Shown in pieces: positions 9,251 through 18,291 of a stretch of 64,000 nt of DNA. How positions within the stretch are numbered: the first letter of the stretch is position 1; the number at the start of each line of letters is the position of its first letter. Source of the DNA: Planctomycetia bacterium (lineage in GTDB: Bacteria; Planctomycetota; Planctomycetia; Gemmatales; HRBIN36); the NCBI GenBank assembly GCA_016795155.1, contig JAEUIE010000053.1, forward strand, positions 171,781 through 235,780, read 5' to 3'. The position numbers and the translations under genes were made by a program. The notes under the pieces were generated by a model. That model was not told where the DNA came from. It worked only from the letters and a program-made list of their open reading frames with translations, and searched no databases.

Positions 9251-12200
9251 GTGAGGAACGTGAAGATGCTGCGCCGATCCAATTCATCATCCAATCAACA
9301 CCGAAGCGTTCGCTTAAACCTGGAACATCTCGAAGACCGAACCGTGCCTGATGCCGGGCTGACATCCAAGCTGTCGCTGCTTCAGCCGAAGGATAGTGCA
9401 CCGGCTACGCATAATCTATACACGCTGACCGAGGTGATGGTGCAGTTTGCCAACGCCAATGGCCTGGCCGCGTTGCAGCAGGCCATGAAGCCGGTCGGGC
9501 GCAATGTGGCTATCGCTCCGGTTCAATTTGACTGGGGCAACAGCTTCCAGATTTTTGCAACGCAGCAGGGTTCGAGCGTTCTTCAGGTGGGGTTGCAGCC
9601 TGGCACTACACCCAAAGCTGCGGTGGCGTATCTGAGTTCGATCAAGGGAGTGGAATGGGCTGAACCCAATTATCTCTATCAAGGTGATCCGCGTGATTTC
9701 ACGCCTAATGATACTCAGTACGGCAGTCAGTATCATCATCCGCTGATGCAGAATAATCTCGCGTGGGATTCGACGCTAGGTTCTCCTACGGTGCGAATTG
9801 CAGTGCTGGATGATGGTGTTGCCACCAACCATCCTGATTTAAGTGCCAACATCTGGGTGAATCCAGGAGAATTTGGTGGCGAAGTTGGTGTCGATGATGA
9901 TGGCAATGGCTACATCGATGATCTAAATGGCTGGGATACGCTCAGCAACGACAATAACCCTAATCCGACAGGAAGCAACACACACGGTACTCACGTAGCA
10001 GGCATTGCTGCAGGGCGCACGAACAATGCAACAGGCATTGCTGGCGTGTCGGGCAACTCGAAACTGGTGCCTGTTCGCTGGTATGATGGTGCCAGTTGGC
10101 CAGCCTCGGTGGTGGCAGCAAGTTATGCCTATGGCGTGGCGAACAACATCAAGGTCTTCAATGCCAGCTACAACTTTGATGGATGGGTAGGGAACAACAC
10201 TGTCACCGCAGCAATGGATTTGGCCTACAACAGTGGCGCCTTGCTCTTTAATTCAGCGGGAAACAACGGCGAACTCAATCCGGCTCGGCAGGCATTTGAA
10301 CAGGTGATCCTGATCGCCAGCACAACCAGTACCGATGCGAAGAGCGGATTCAGCAATTATGGATTTGGTACCGATCTCAGTGCGCCTGGCAGTGGCATTC
10401 TTTCGACCACAACCAATAATGGTGGAACAACATTCAATTACGAATTTTTCGATGGCACCAGCATGGCAACTCCCAATGCAGCTGGTACTGCCATGATGGT
10501 CTGGTCGCATAACCCCACGTGGACACGAGATCAGGTCATTGCACGGATGGTAGGTCTGGCTGATGATATCAGTGCCCAGAATCCAACCATTGCTCTCGAA
10601 CTGGGCGGTGGTCGTGTCAATACATACAAGGCCATGCGGGCTGATCTGTTTGCCTTGCCTGAACCACGCATGAAACGGCTGACTGGTCTGCCAGCAGATA
10701 ACTCATCAATCAACACACCGCCTACCGCCTTTTCGCTGGATGTGGCGAATGTGCTTGATCCGGCAACCGTTTCACTTTCACAATTTGAACTACGTGGTGA
10801 TGGGCCTGACAATACTTTTAATACCGGCGATGATGTACTGATTCCGATCAGTCTGCCTGCCGGGTTCAATTACCGGGTTGGCACTAACCGGTTTGATTTC
10901 ACCATCAACGGAACCATGCTGCCTGATAGATATCGTTTCAGTGCGCTTTCCGGAGCGAATGGATTGAAAGACCCGTTTGGCCAGCAGCTTGATGGGAATG
11001 GCGATGGGAATCCGGGAGATAACTATACCAGAACCTTCACAATCAATGCCCCCAGCCTGGCGGGTACGGTCTTCCACGATTTGAATGGCAACGGCACGGG
11101 TGACCCGGGCGAGCCTGCCATTGCTGGTCAGCAGGCTTATCTCGATTTGAATCTCAATGGACAGTTTGATTCCAACGCTCAGACATTCAACAGTGGCACG
11201 CTCAATATCAACATCCCGGATAACAATACAGCATGGACCAGTGCACCGATCGTTGTGAGTGGTATGACAGGGACGGTCACCGACATCAATGTGCGGATCA
11301 ATCTTTCGCAGACCTATACTGGTGACATGGAATTCAGGCTGCTGGGTTCCAACGGGTCCACGATTGTCAACCTGATAACGCAGCGTGGCGGCAGTGGTGA
11401 CAATTTCATCAACACGGTACTGGATGACCAGGCAGCCAACCCGATCAGTTCGGGTAGTGCTCCATTTACTGGCAGCTTCCAGCCTGAACAGCCGCTTTCT
11501 GCGATGAATGGCCTTAACCCCAATGGCACCTGGACCCTGCAGGTTCGTGATATTGCCAGTGGTGATTTGGGTGTTCTTCAGAACTGGTCAATTTCAGTAG
11601 GAACGGGAATCCCTGAGCCGACAGCCACTGCCGATGTAAACGGTTTTTATCGCTTCTTTGGCATGAGCGCTGGTAATTACCGCATTCGAACCATTGTTCC
11701 TGCAGGGTTCAATCAAACCAGTCCGGCGAGCGGATATTATGATGTCTCGCTGCCACCCGATGGTTTCATCGGCAATCTGAATTTCGGCCAGGCACAGCAG
11801 AACACGATTTACGGCAATGTCTACAACGATCTGGATGGCAATGGCAACCAGAATGGTGGCGAAACGGGTCTGGGCACCAGAACCGTGTATGTGGATGCCA
11901 ACAACAACAATATCTATGACGCAGGCATTTACACTGTCAATTCGGGCACGCTCAACATCAACATTCCTGATAACAATACCGCCTGGACCAGTGCACCGAT
12001 GGTGGTTTCGGGTGTTGCAGGAAGCATCGCTGATGTGAATGTTCTGGTTAATCTGACTCAGACCTACACCGGCGACATGGAATTCCGGCTGCTCGGACCA
12101 GGCGGTTCACAAATTGTCAATCTGATCACGCAACGTGGCGGTGGTGGCGATAATTTCGTCAACACGGTACTCGATGATGAAGCAGCGGTTGCCATCAGTG

Positions 12201-13399
12201 CAGGGTCCGCACCGTTTACGGGCAGCTATCGTCCTGAGCAGTTACTTTCGGCTTATGATGGACTCGTAGCCAATGGTACCTGGACGCTACAGGTTCGCGA
12301 TATCGCAGGCGGCGACCTGGGTGTGCTGCAGAACTGGTCGCTGATCATCACTGATTCTACTGCGGAGAGATTCAGCAACACCGATGCAGCAGGCAACTAT
12401 GTCATGTCGGGCATGCCGGTTGGCGCCTATCTGCTGCGAAGTGTACCCCAGGTTGGATGGAAGCCAATCAACCCAGACTTCGGACAAGGCATTGCAGGCA
12501 CAATGAATGTGGGTGAATCGCATTTCTCCAGATCGTTTGGCCTGCAGCAGGATAGCATTGCACCGTCTATTCAGTCCATCGTTCGCACGGGTAGCAATCC
12601 GACCAATGCCGGCAGTGTACAGTTTACGGTGGGATACAGTGAAGCCGTTGCTGGTGTGTCGGCAGCCAACTTCGGCCTGATAACAGGTGGCGGCATCGCT
12701 GGCGCCAGCATTTCTTCCGTATCTGGATCGGGCAACACCTGGACCGTAACCGTGAATACGGGGACCGGCGATGGTACGATTGGCCTCAATCACACCAGCG
12801 GCGTGGGCATCACCGATCTGGCATTGAACCCACTCACCAGCGGCAACTTTACCGGCGAAGCCTACACGATAGACAAGACTGCACCAGTGGTGCAAGCCTA
12901 CCGTGTTATCTTCGGCAATAATCAATCGTACAACCTGATAGGCAGTACGCGCTTCACGTTGCCCTGGCAGGTTTCCGCCATTGAAGTGGTATTCGATGGG
13001 CCCGTCACTGGCGCTACCGGTTCGCTGGTTCGTACCAATGGCAGCCTGCCTATAGCATCCTTTAATGGTTCAGGAACCAATACTCTTCGCTGGACGTTAC
13101 AGAACCTGTTGATGACCGACCGTGTGTTCAGTGAACTGGCAGGTTCTGGCGGCAGCACGATTTCCGACCAGGCTGGCAATGCACTGGGCAACGGCACCAA
13201 TTACTCCCGCAACTTCAATGTGCTCTGGGGCGATGTGAACGATGATGGCTTCGTCAGCATTGCGGATGCACAACTGGTGAACATCCTTATTCGCAACAGC
13301 CAATACAGCCTGTTTGGCGATATGAATGGCGACGGTGTTGTCAATAATGCCGATACGCAGCTTGCCCGCCAGCGGGTTGGCCAGCAATTGCCAGCTTAA
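9251..13399 (+). CDS. Giant S8 subtilisin-like protease with two P domains and dockerin
   Basis: Secreted 1382-residue protease. Order: planctomycete N-terminal tag (LEHLEDRTVP), prodomain, S8 catalytic domain, a bacterial Ig/SdrD-B-like linker, two proprotein-convertase P domains (about residues 645-785 and 893-1035), further Ig-like domains, then a type-I-like dockerin (GDVNDDGFVSIADA and GDMNGDGVVNNADT, both calcium-loop repeats). The catalytic triad is visible as Asp187 (VLDDG), His245 (THGTHVAG) and Ser404 (GTSMATP). The listed start is GTG 9251. ATG 9266 with GAGGAA upstream is equally plausible and gives 1377 residues. The SdrD-B-like segments each carry a DLNGNG-type calcium loop. Confidence 0.9.
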   Translation: MRNVKMLRRSNSSSNQHRSVRLNLEHLEDRTVPDAGLTSKLSLLQPKDSAPATHNLYTLTEVMVQFANANGLAALQQAMKPVGRNVAIAPVQFDWGNSFQIFATQQGSSVLQVGLQPGTTPKAAVAYLSSIKGVEWAEPNYLYQGDPRDFTPNDTQYGSQYHHPLMQNNLAWDSTLGSPTVRIAVLDDGVATNHPDLSANIWVNPGEFGGEVGVDDDGNGYIDDLNGWDTLSNDNNPNPTGSNTHGTHVAGIAAGRTNNATGIAGVSGNSKLVPVRWYDGASWPASVVAASYAYGVANNIKVFNASYNFDGWVGNNTVTAAMDLAYNSGALLFNSAGNNGELNPARQAFEQVILIASTTSTDAKSGFSNYGFGTDLSAPGSGILSTTTNNGGTTFNYEFFDGTSMATPNAAGTAMMVWSHNPTWTRDQVIARMVGLADDISAQNPTIALELGGGRVNTYKAMRADLFALPEPRMKRLTGLPADNSSINTPPTAFSLDVANVLDPATVSLSQFELRGDGPDNTFNTGDDVLIPISLPAGFNYRVGTNRFDFTINGTMLPDRYRFSALSGANGLKDPFGQQLDGNGDGNPGDNYTRTFTINAPSLAGTVFHDLNGNGTGDPGEPAIAGQQAYLDLNLNGQFDSNAQTFNSGTLNINIPDNNTAWTSAPIVVSGMTGTVTDINVRINLSQTYTGDMEFRLLGSNGSTIVNLITQRGGSGDNFINTVLDDQAANPISSGSAPFTGSFQPEQPLSAMNGLNPNGTWTLQVRDIASGDLGVLQNWSISVGTGIPEPTATADVNGFYRFFGMSAGNYRIRTIVPAGFNQTSPASGYYDVSLPPDGFIGNLNFGQAQQNTIYGNVYNDLDGNGNQNGGETGLGTRTVYVDANNNNIYDAGIYTVNSGTLNINIPDNNTAWTSAPMVVSGVAGSIADVNVLVNLTQTYTGDMEFRLLGPGGSQIVNLITQRGGGGDNFVNTVLDDEAAVAISAGSAPFTGSYRPEQLLSAYDGLVANGTWTLQVRDIAGGDLGVLQNWSLIITDSTAERFSNTDAAGNYVMSGMPVGAYLLRSVPQVGWKPINPDFGQGIAGTMNVGESHFSRSFGLQQDSIAPSIQSIVRTGSNPTNAGSVQFTVGYSEAVAGVSAANFGLITGGGIAGASISSVSGSGNTWTVTVNTGTGDGTIGLNHTSGVGITDLALNPLTSGNFTGEAYTIDKTAPVVQAYRVIFGNNQSYNLIGSTRFTLPWQVSAIEVVFDGPVTGATGSLVRTNGSLPIASFNGSGTNTLRWTLQNLLMTDRVFSELAGSGGSTISDQAGNALGNGTNYSRNFNVLWGDVNDDGFVSIADAQLVNILIRNSQYSLFGDMNGDGVVNNADTQLARQRVGQQLPA
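11183..11600 (+). repeat. P-domain coding repeat, copy 1
   Basis: First of two in-frame copies of about 420 bases encoding a proprotein-convertase P domain. The peptides SGTLNINIPDNNTAWTSAP, QTYTGDMEFRLLG and GTWTLQVRDIA are shared exactly with copy 2. Confidence 0.85.
11930..12352 (+). repeat. P-domain coding repeat, copy 2
   Basis: Second copy of the same P-domain unit. Each copy is preceded by an SdrD-B-like calcium-loop segment, so the duplicated unit is probably linker plus P domain. Confidence 0.85.
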
Positions 13400-13464
13400 T
13401 TGTTTGACTTGAAGCAGCGACTTGTTCTAATGAAGCACCTAGGATTTGCAACAGGGAGTGATAC

Positions 13465-14124
13465 ATGCAGTGGTTGAATCGATGGATGCTGGCTGGGCTG
13501 GCGCTCTTCTGTCTTACTGGTTTAGCCGCTGCCCAGGCTGCATTGCAGATCATTGTGGGAAGCGCTACCGCCAGTTCGCCTTCAACGGGTAATACTTTTG
13601 AAGTGAGCATTACCAATGTAGGGAATGCTCCGAGTGCACCGCTGGCCGGGTTTTCTTTTGGAATATCGGTGCCGGGCGGATCGGGAATTACGTTTACCAA
13701 TGCGACCATCTTGACAGCACTCAATCCCTATCTGTTTTTGGGCCAGTCATCCACTCCTCCATTTTCCAATACGGCATTTCCGAATCAGTCGTTCATTGCT
13801 ACTGATCTGTATGCCACGGCTGGTGGCGTGCCTGTTCTGCCTGGGCAGACCTTTGGGCTGGGATTGATTTCGTTTGATGTGGCAGTTGGCTCCAGTGATA
13901 CTACGGTAACGTTGGCTGGGTTTCCTGCTACCGGCTTGAGCGATGAAAATGGAAGCACGGTCGATTACGATGGATTTAATGGCCTGATAACCATTGCAGC
14001 AGTGCCTGAACCAGCGACCTGGGGCATGATTGGTTTGAGTACGATGGCAGCCGCTGGCTTGTGGTATCGGCAACGCAGGAATCAGAAGCTGGCACTTGAG
14101 GCGAGATTATCAAAGGAAGATTAA
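13465..14124 (+). CDS. PEP-CTERM sorting domain protein
   Basis: 219-residue secreted protein. The N-terminal signal peptide has the core LALFCLTGLAAAQA. The C-terminus has VPEPATWGM, one hydrophobic helix and a basic tail, the PEP-CTERM arrangement recognised by exosortase. The body is beta-rich with no recognised domain. GGGAGTG lies before the ATG. It follows the protease gene by 65 bases, so the pair may share an export or surface role. Confidence 0.85.
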   Translation: MQWLNRWMLAGLALFCLTGLAAAQAALQIIVGSATASSPSTGNTFEVSITNVGNAPSAPLAGFSFGISVPGGSGITFTNATILTALNPYLFLGQSSTPPFSNTAFPNQSFIATDLYATAGGVPVLPGQTFGLGLISFDVAVGSSDTTVTLAGFPATGLSDENGSTVDYDGFNGLITIAAVPEPATWGMIGLSTMAAAGLWYRQRRNQKLALEARLSKED

Positions 14125-14141
14125 CTGTTAAACACCAATCG

Positions 14142-14170
14142 AAAACGGCAGGAGATACTCCTGCCGTTTT
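14142..14170. terminator. Bidirectional intrinsic terminator
   Basis: A perfect 13-bp stem (14142-14154 with 14158-14170, ATA loop) has A4 on the left and T4 on the right. It lies between two convergent genes, the PEP-CTERM gene and the NtrC-type regulator. Confidence 0.85.
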
Positions 14171-14187
14171 CGTATTTCAGCGTCAAC

Positions 14188-15606
14188 TTAGCCTGCCTGG
14201 CGTTTTTCGTCCTGCCAGGCGTTGAGGCGGTTGTAGAGCGTTTTCAGGCTGATGCCTAGTTCAGCAGCGGCGGCGGGTTTGTTGCCCTGGTGTTTGTTCA
14301 GCACGCCGAGGATATGATCCATTTCTACATCTTTGAGTGAACGCCCATCGGGGCCGGTTGCTTGCGTCGCTGCGACGGCTGGTCGTGCGGCGCTGATCGG
14401 CACGGTTGCAGCCTGGCTGACTGCCTTGACATAGTATGGCAGATGATCGGCCTGGATGGGACCGCCCCCGGCAATGATGAATGCATGCTCCATGGCGTTG
14501 GCGAGTTCACGAACGTTGCCCGGCCAATCGTGTTCGAGCAGGGCATCAATCGCTTCAGGAGTGAGCACCTGTTTGGCATAAGAGATATCTCGGCGGGCTG
14601 CTCGGGCCAGCAGATGCATGGCTAAGTCGGGTATATCAGTTCGACGTTCCCGCAGAGCAGGCAGCTTGACTTCAAAGGTATTGACCCGGAAGAAGAGGTC
14701 TTCGCGGAAGGTGTCAGCTTTCACCATTTCGCGCAGATCGCGGTTGGTGGCGCACAATACCCGCACATCCGTCTTGAAGGGTTCCGTTTCGCCCACTCGA
14801 CGGATTTCTCGTGATTCGAGGAAACGGAGCAGCTTCACCTGAATGTTCTTGTTGAGTTCGCCTAGCTCATCCAGAAACAATGTTCCGCCGTTGGCGACTT
14901 CAAATAGACCTTTGTGTTCACGATCAGCGCCGGTGAACGCGCCTTTGCGATGGCCGAACAGTTCACTCTCAGCCAGTTGTTCTGAGAGTGCCCCGCAGTT
15001 AACAGGAATAAAGGGCTTATCTGCCCGCAGGCTTTGCTGAACGATAGTACGAGCCACCAGTTCCTTGCCGGTGCCAGTTTCGCCCAGAATCATCACAGTA
15101 CTCTCGGTGGGAGCAATGCGTGTGATGAGGCGGTGTACCGATTGCATAACTGGCGAATCACCAATGAGGATCGTCGGCCCTTCAGCAGCTTTGACGCGGC
15201 GTTCCAAAGCGATGGTTTTGTTGACTAAATCTCGCTTCTCAGCAATACGACGCAGCAGGCCTTCGAGGTCAGCAAGCCGACATGGCTTGGTGAGATAATC
15301 AAACGCACCCAGGCGTACCGCCTGCACGGCAGTATCGACGCTGGCGTAGCCTGTCAGAAGTACCACTTCGGTGGAAGGGCTGAGATGCTTGATCTGTTCG
15401 AGGACATCGATGCCGGTCTTGTTGGGCATCTTGATGTCGAGCAGAGCGACATCAAACGGGCCTTTTTCGAGTGCCTTGATGGCTGCCATGCCGTCCTGAC
15501 AGATGATGACCTCATGTCCCAGGCCAGGGAGTTCGCTGCGCATGAATTCGCGGAGCGACGGTTCGTCGTCAGCGAAGAGAATGCGTAGGCCTTTGCTGGT
15601 TGCCAT
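14188..15606 (-). CDS. NtrC-family sigma-54-dependent response regulator
   Basis: 472 residues in the standard three-domain order. The receiver domain has acidic pocket DDE at 13-15 and phospho-acceptor Asp57 in LLDIKMP. The sigma-54 AAA+ domain has Walker A GETGTGKE, the sigma-54-contact loop GAFTGAD and Walker [10 protein letters not shown] Fis-type helix-turn-helix follows at the C-terminus ([16 protein letters not shown]). It should activate sigma-54 promoters when phosphorylated. The histidine kinase at 16508-18079 on the same strand is the likely partner, with one small gene between them. Confidence 0.93.
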   Translation of the reverse strand: MATSKGLRILFADDEPSLREFMRSELPGLGHEVIICQDGMAAIKALEKGPFDVALLDIKMPNKTGIDVLEQIKHLSPSTEVVLLTGYASVDTAVQAVRLGAFDYLTKPCRLADLEGLLRRIAEKRDLVNKTIALERRVKAAEGPTILIGDSPVMQSVHRLITRIAPTESTVMILGETGTGKELVARTIVQQSLRADKPFIPVNCGALSEQLAESELFGHRKGAFTGADREHKGLFEVANGGTLFLDELGELNKNIQVKLLRFLESREIRRVGETEPFKTDVRVLCATNRDLREMVKADTFREDLFFRVNTFEVKLPALRERRTDIPDLAMHLLARAARRDISYAKQVLTPEAIDALLEHDWPGNVRELANAMEHAFIIAGGGPIQADHLPYYVKAVSQAATVPISAARPAVAATQATGPDGRSLKDVEMDHILGVLNKHQGNKPAAAAELGISLKTLYNRLNAWQDEKRQAG

Positions 15607-15615
15607 GTTCTATCC

Positions 15616-15645
15616 TTACCGTGTCGGGCGTTACCGTGTCGGGCG
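15616..15645. repeat. Tandem 15-bp repeat (two copies)
   Basis: TTACCGTGTCGGGCG occurs twice back to back just upstream of the response regulator start. It could be a regulator site or simple duplication; nothing distinguishes these. Confidence 0.7.
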
Positions 15646-15729
15646 TAGCGCCGCTGTGATGCCAAGGTTGTGAGTTTGCGTCAAGGGGAAATGAGAGCTT
15701 AGAGCAATCAAAAGTTGTCTCCCGTGTAC

Positions 15730-15812
15730 TGCGATCCCTTTGTGATCGTTGTGTTTTTGCTTTCCCCCGACCGGTGGTCTTCGACCACTGGCTACCGTTT
15801 TTGACCCCTTCG
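15730..15812. repeat. 83-bp imperfect dispersed repeat, copy 1
   Basis: Begins TGCGATCCCT and ends CCCCTTCG. It contains two small dyads (GATCCC/GGGATC-like and ACCGGTGGTCTTCGACCAC). A second copy of the same length, with compensating small indels, is at 16310-16392. Confidence 0.75.
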
Positions 15813-15827
15813 AAAGTTGATGAGAAA

Positions 15828-16292
15828 TTATTTCAGGTTTGCAGGTTTAACGAGCGTCAGTCGAAGATCGACCTTGATATTCTCCAAGTTGTCGCCATTG
15901 CCAAGAGGCAATGTTTTGGTTTCGTTGAGTCTCCATTTACCCCGATAACGAACCGACTTCTGACTGGTAAGCAGACTCCCATCCGTGGATGGTTGCTTGG
16001 AAGTAAAGAGAACGGACATGTCAACCTGGCAGTCTTCACCCTGGTTGTCATAGGCGATGCAACTGACAATGATGCCCACTGGTTCGTACTGAACCGGAGT
16101 TGTATTCGGGATAGGCTCTTCGCCACCGACGACGAAACGTGCTGGTTTGCCAGCGAGGACTTTCAATGCAGGATTGCATAATACCCGTTCGATGCTGGCC
16201 TTCAGGTCGTATACTTTGACTTCTAACTGGTAAACGGTTTTGGTGTCTGAAACCAAATGCATCAGACAGATACAAAGGCAAGCACTGAACAT
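15828..16292 (-). CDS. Small secreted protein, unknown function
   Basis: 154 residues with a short hydrophobic Cys-containing N-terminus, then a beta-rich domain (YQLEVKVYDL near residue 21; PVGIIVSCIAYDN mid-protein). The middle segment weakly recalls secretin-associated or pilus domains, but I cannot assign a family. It is flanked on both sides by the 83-bp repeat pair, and the repeat overlaps no coding sequence. It lies between the response regulator and the kinase on the same strand. Confidence 0.5.
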   Translation of the reverse strand: MFSACLCICLMHLVSDTKTVYQLEVKVYDLKASIERVLCNPALKVLAGKPARFVVGGEEPIPNTTPVQYEPVGIIVSCIAYDNQGEDCQVDMSVLFTSKQPSTDGSLLTSQKSVRYRGKWRLNETKTLPLGNGDNLENIKVDLRLTLVKPANLK

Positions 16293-16309
16293 TTATCACT
16301 CTCCTTTGC

Positions 16310-16392
16310 TGCGATCCCTCCGGGATCGATTTGCTTTTTCGCATCCCCTGACCGGTGCTCTTCAACCACCGGCTACGGTCTTTGCCCCTTCG
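16310..16392. repeat. 83-bp imperfect dispersed repeat, copy 2
   Basis: Same orientation and length as the copy at 15730-15812, with matching ends and the conserved core GACCGGTG...CTTC...ACCAC. Together the two copies bracket the small secreted-protein gene. Confidence 0.75.
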
Positions 16393-16507
16393 TGGTCTTT
16401 CTGGGTGCCATAGCCTGCCTGTACTCAGGCTGGCTATGCTTGGGCACTTTGTCGTTGCATGCATGGTTAGGCGGAGTACCGCCAAACCATGGCACCCGTT
16501 GCGCGCC

Positions 16508-18079
16508 CTACGCTGCTTTTTTCAGTACCGTTGCCACTGGGTCTTCCTGTGGAACGGTTTCGGCTTGCTGAAGTGGGATGCGTACCGTGAAGGTGCTTCC
16601 CTGGTTTGGTCCGGCACTGGTGGCTTCAATCTCACCGCCGTGCTGATTGATAATGCGATGACTGATGCTGAGACCCAGGCCGGTGCCTTTGCCTGTTCGA
16701 GAGCGTGTGAAGAACGGTTCGAAGAGGTTTTCGAGCACTTCCTGTGTCATGCCGCAGCCTGAATCGGTAAAGGTCAGTAGTGCTGCATCGTGAACGACGG
16801 CGAGTTTGATAGTCAACAGGCCGCCGGTGTCCATGCTTTCCAGAGCATTGACGATCAGGTTCAAAACGACCGATTTGATTTCGGGCACGGAGAGTAGCAG
16901 GTGTGGCCGCTGCTGTACTTCGAAGACGATACGTTTTTCCTGATGATTGGGCAGATGCTGTACCATCTCCAACACGCTTTGTACCAGTTCAGCCAGGTCG
17001 GCCATCTGCTTGGGGCGGTCGCCCATGCGACTGAATTCGAGCAACTTCTGGGTGATTTCCTTGCAACGGAAGGCTTCCTGCTGAATCATGAGCACATAGC
17101 GGTTGATCAAGGGAACATCGGGATGTTCCGGGTGCTGTTCCATCAGGCCTTTGAGCCGTCGTTCGAGTGCTTCGCCACAGAAACTGATGCTGGCCAGAGG
17201 GTTGTTGATTTCATGAGCCACGCCGGCAGCGAGGAACCCTACGCCTGCCAGCCGTTCACTGCGGACGAGTTGTTTACTTCGTTCCTGCACCTGTCGTTCA
17301 AGATCCTGATAGATGCCTTGCAAGCGGTCTGACATGTGGTTGAAGGCCACTGCCAAATCCTGCATTTCATCGTTGCTGCTGACCTGGACATGTCCGGTGA
17401 ATTTGCCGGTCGCCATCTGGGTGACCTTGGCGTGCAGTTCGCGGATCGGTGTAGCTATCCAGTGATAAGTAACCCTGGCCAGAATCAGCAGCAGGACGAA
17501 GCCGCCGATGCTGATAGCCAGTGCGAGTTGTCGGGTTTGCTGATAACTGCGATCCGCGGCGGCAACCAGGTTTTGAACATCACTATCAATGACATTGCAG
17601 AGTTCAGCAGTCAACTTGCTTAACTGTGAAACGATTGGCCGCCAGGGCGCACGAGGCTGCGAATCGCCAACGTGAAACTCTACGGGTTGAATATGGTGTT
17701 TCAACTCTTCAACTTTGGATCGAATCTGCATGAGGTAGGCTTTTTCTTCCTTGCCACGGTCGCGATCGAGGCCGGTCTGCTGGGTTCGCATCAACAGCGA
17801 TTCATACGTGCCGGCAGCTTCCATTAACTGTTGAGCCAGTTCTTCCTGTTGGGTGGAAGTGGCAAACGTGCTGGATCCATAGCGGGCCAGCCAACTGGAA
17901 ACACAATCGTGCATGTAGCTGGCAGCTTTCTGCTCGTTTTGGCGACTATCAATGCTGTTGACGGTAATGCGATGTGCAGAAAGGGCATGCAGCGTTGCGC
18001 CGAGCAGAATCAGCATCGGCACACCAACCATGAGCAGGCCAAGCAACAACTTGTGGCGTATACGCAATCGCAGTGCCAC
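16508..18079 (-). CDS. Membrane sensor histidine kinase (HAMP-HisKA-HATPase)
   Basis: 523 residues. A first membrane helix near residues 10-30 and a second near 180-200 bracket a periplasmic sensor of about 150 residues. A HAMP domain, the dimerisation/phospho-acceptor helix with His in GVAHEINNPLAS, and an HATPase domain (LIVNALESM N box; DSGCGM; GTGLGLS) follow. The start is GTG 18079 with GGGGGGA upstream. It is the likely partner of the NtrC-type regulator on the same strand; sigma-54 regulators are often paired with kinases of this layout. The stimulus is unknown. Confidence 0.9.
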   Translation of the reverse strand: MALRLRIRHKLLLGLLMVGVPMLILLGATLHALSAHRITVNSIDSRQNEQKAASYMHDCVSSWLARYGSSTFATSTQQEELAQQLMEAAGTYESLLMRTQQTGLDRDRGKEEKAYLMQIRSKVEELKHHIQPVEFHVGDSQPRAPWRPIVSQLSKLTAELCNVIDSDVQNLVAAADRSYQQTRQLALAISIGGFVLLLILARVTYHWIATPIRELHAKVTQMATGKFTGHVQVSSNDEMQDLAVAFNHMSDRLQGIYQDLERQVQERSKQLVRSERLAGVGFLAAGVAHEINNPLASISFCGEALERRLKGLMEQHPEHPDVPLINRYVLMIQQEAFRCKEITQKLLEFSRMGDRPKQMADLAELVQSVLEMVQHLPNHQEKRIVFEVQQRPHLLLSVPEIKSVVLNLIVNALESMDTGGLLTIKLAVVHDAALLTFTDSGCGMTQEVLENLFEPFFTRSRTGKGTGLGLSISHRIINQHGGEIEATSAGPNQGSTFTVRIPLQQAETVPQEDPVATVLKKAA

Positions 18080-18230
18080 GGTCCCCCCGTCTTCCTTGAC
18101 GTCCCCGTGAGCCGGTATTGGGAATCCCTCCCACCGGTAATTTTGTAACTTTTACCAGATGCGTACAAACAATGCTAGCCCGATTAGGCGGTGAGCGCAA
18201 AAAAGATTTAATCCTGGCGCACCTTGGCAT

Positions 18231-18258
18231 CTTGGCGGTTCTTTTTTTTACCGCCAAG
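18231..18258. terminator. Hairpin with T tract in loop, upstream of kinase
   Basis: CTTGGCGG (18231-18238) pairs with CCGCCAAG (18251-18258) around a T-rich loop, followed by two further GCCAAG copies. This CGCCAAG-rich shape is a common dispersed intergenic repeat. Terminator activity after the acyltransferase-like gene is possible but not clear. Confidence 0.4.
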
Positions 18259-18291
18259 TCGCCAAGAAGCGCCAAGGGGGTTCCATGTAGC

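Noticed and set aside
13341..13724. 127-residue minus-strand ORF over protease end and PEP-CTERM gene
   Set aside because: Overlaps two well-supported plus-strand genes and has no recognisable features.
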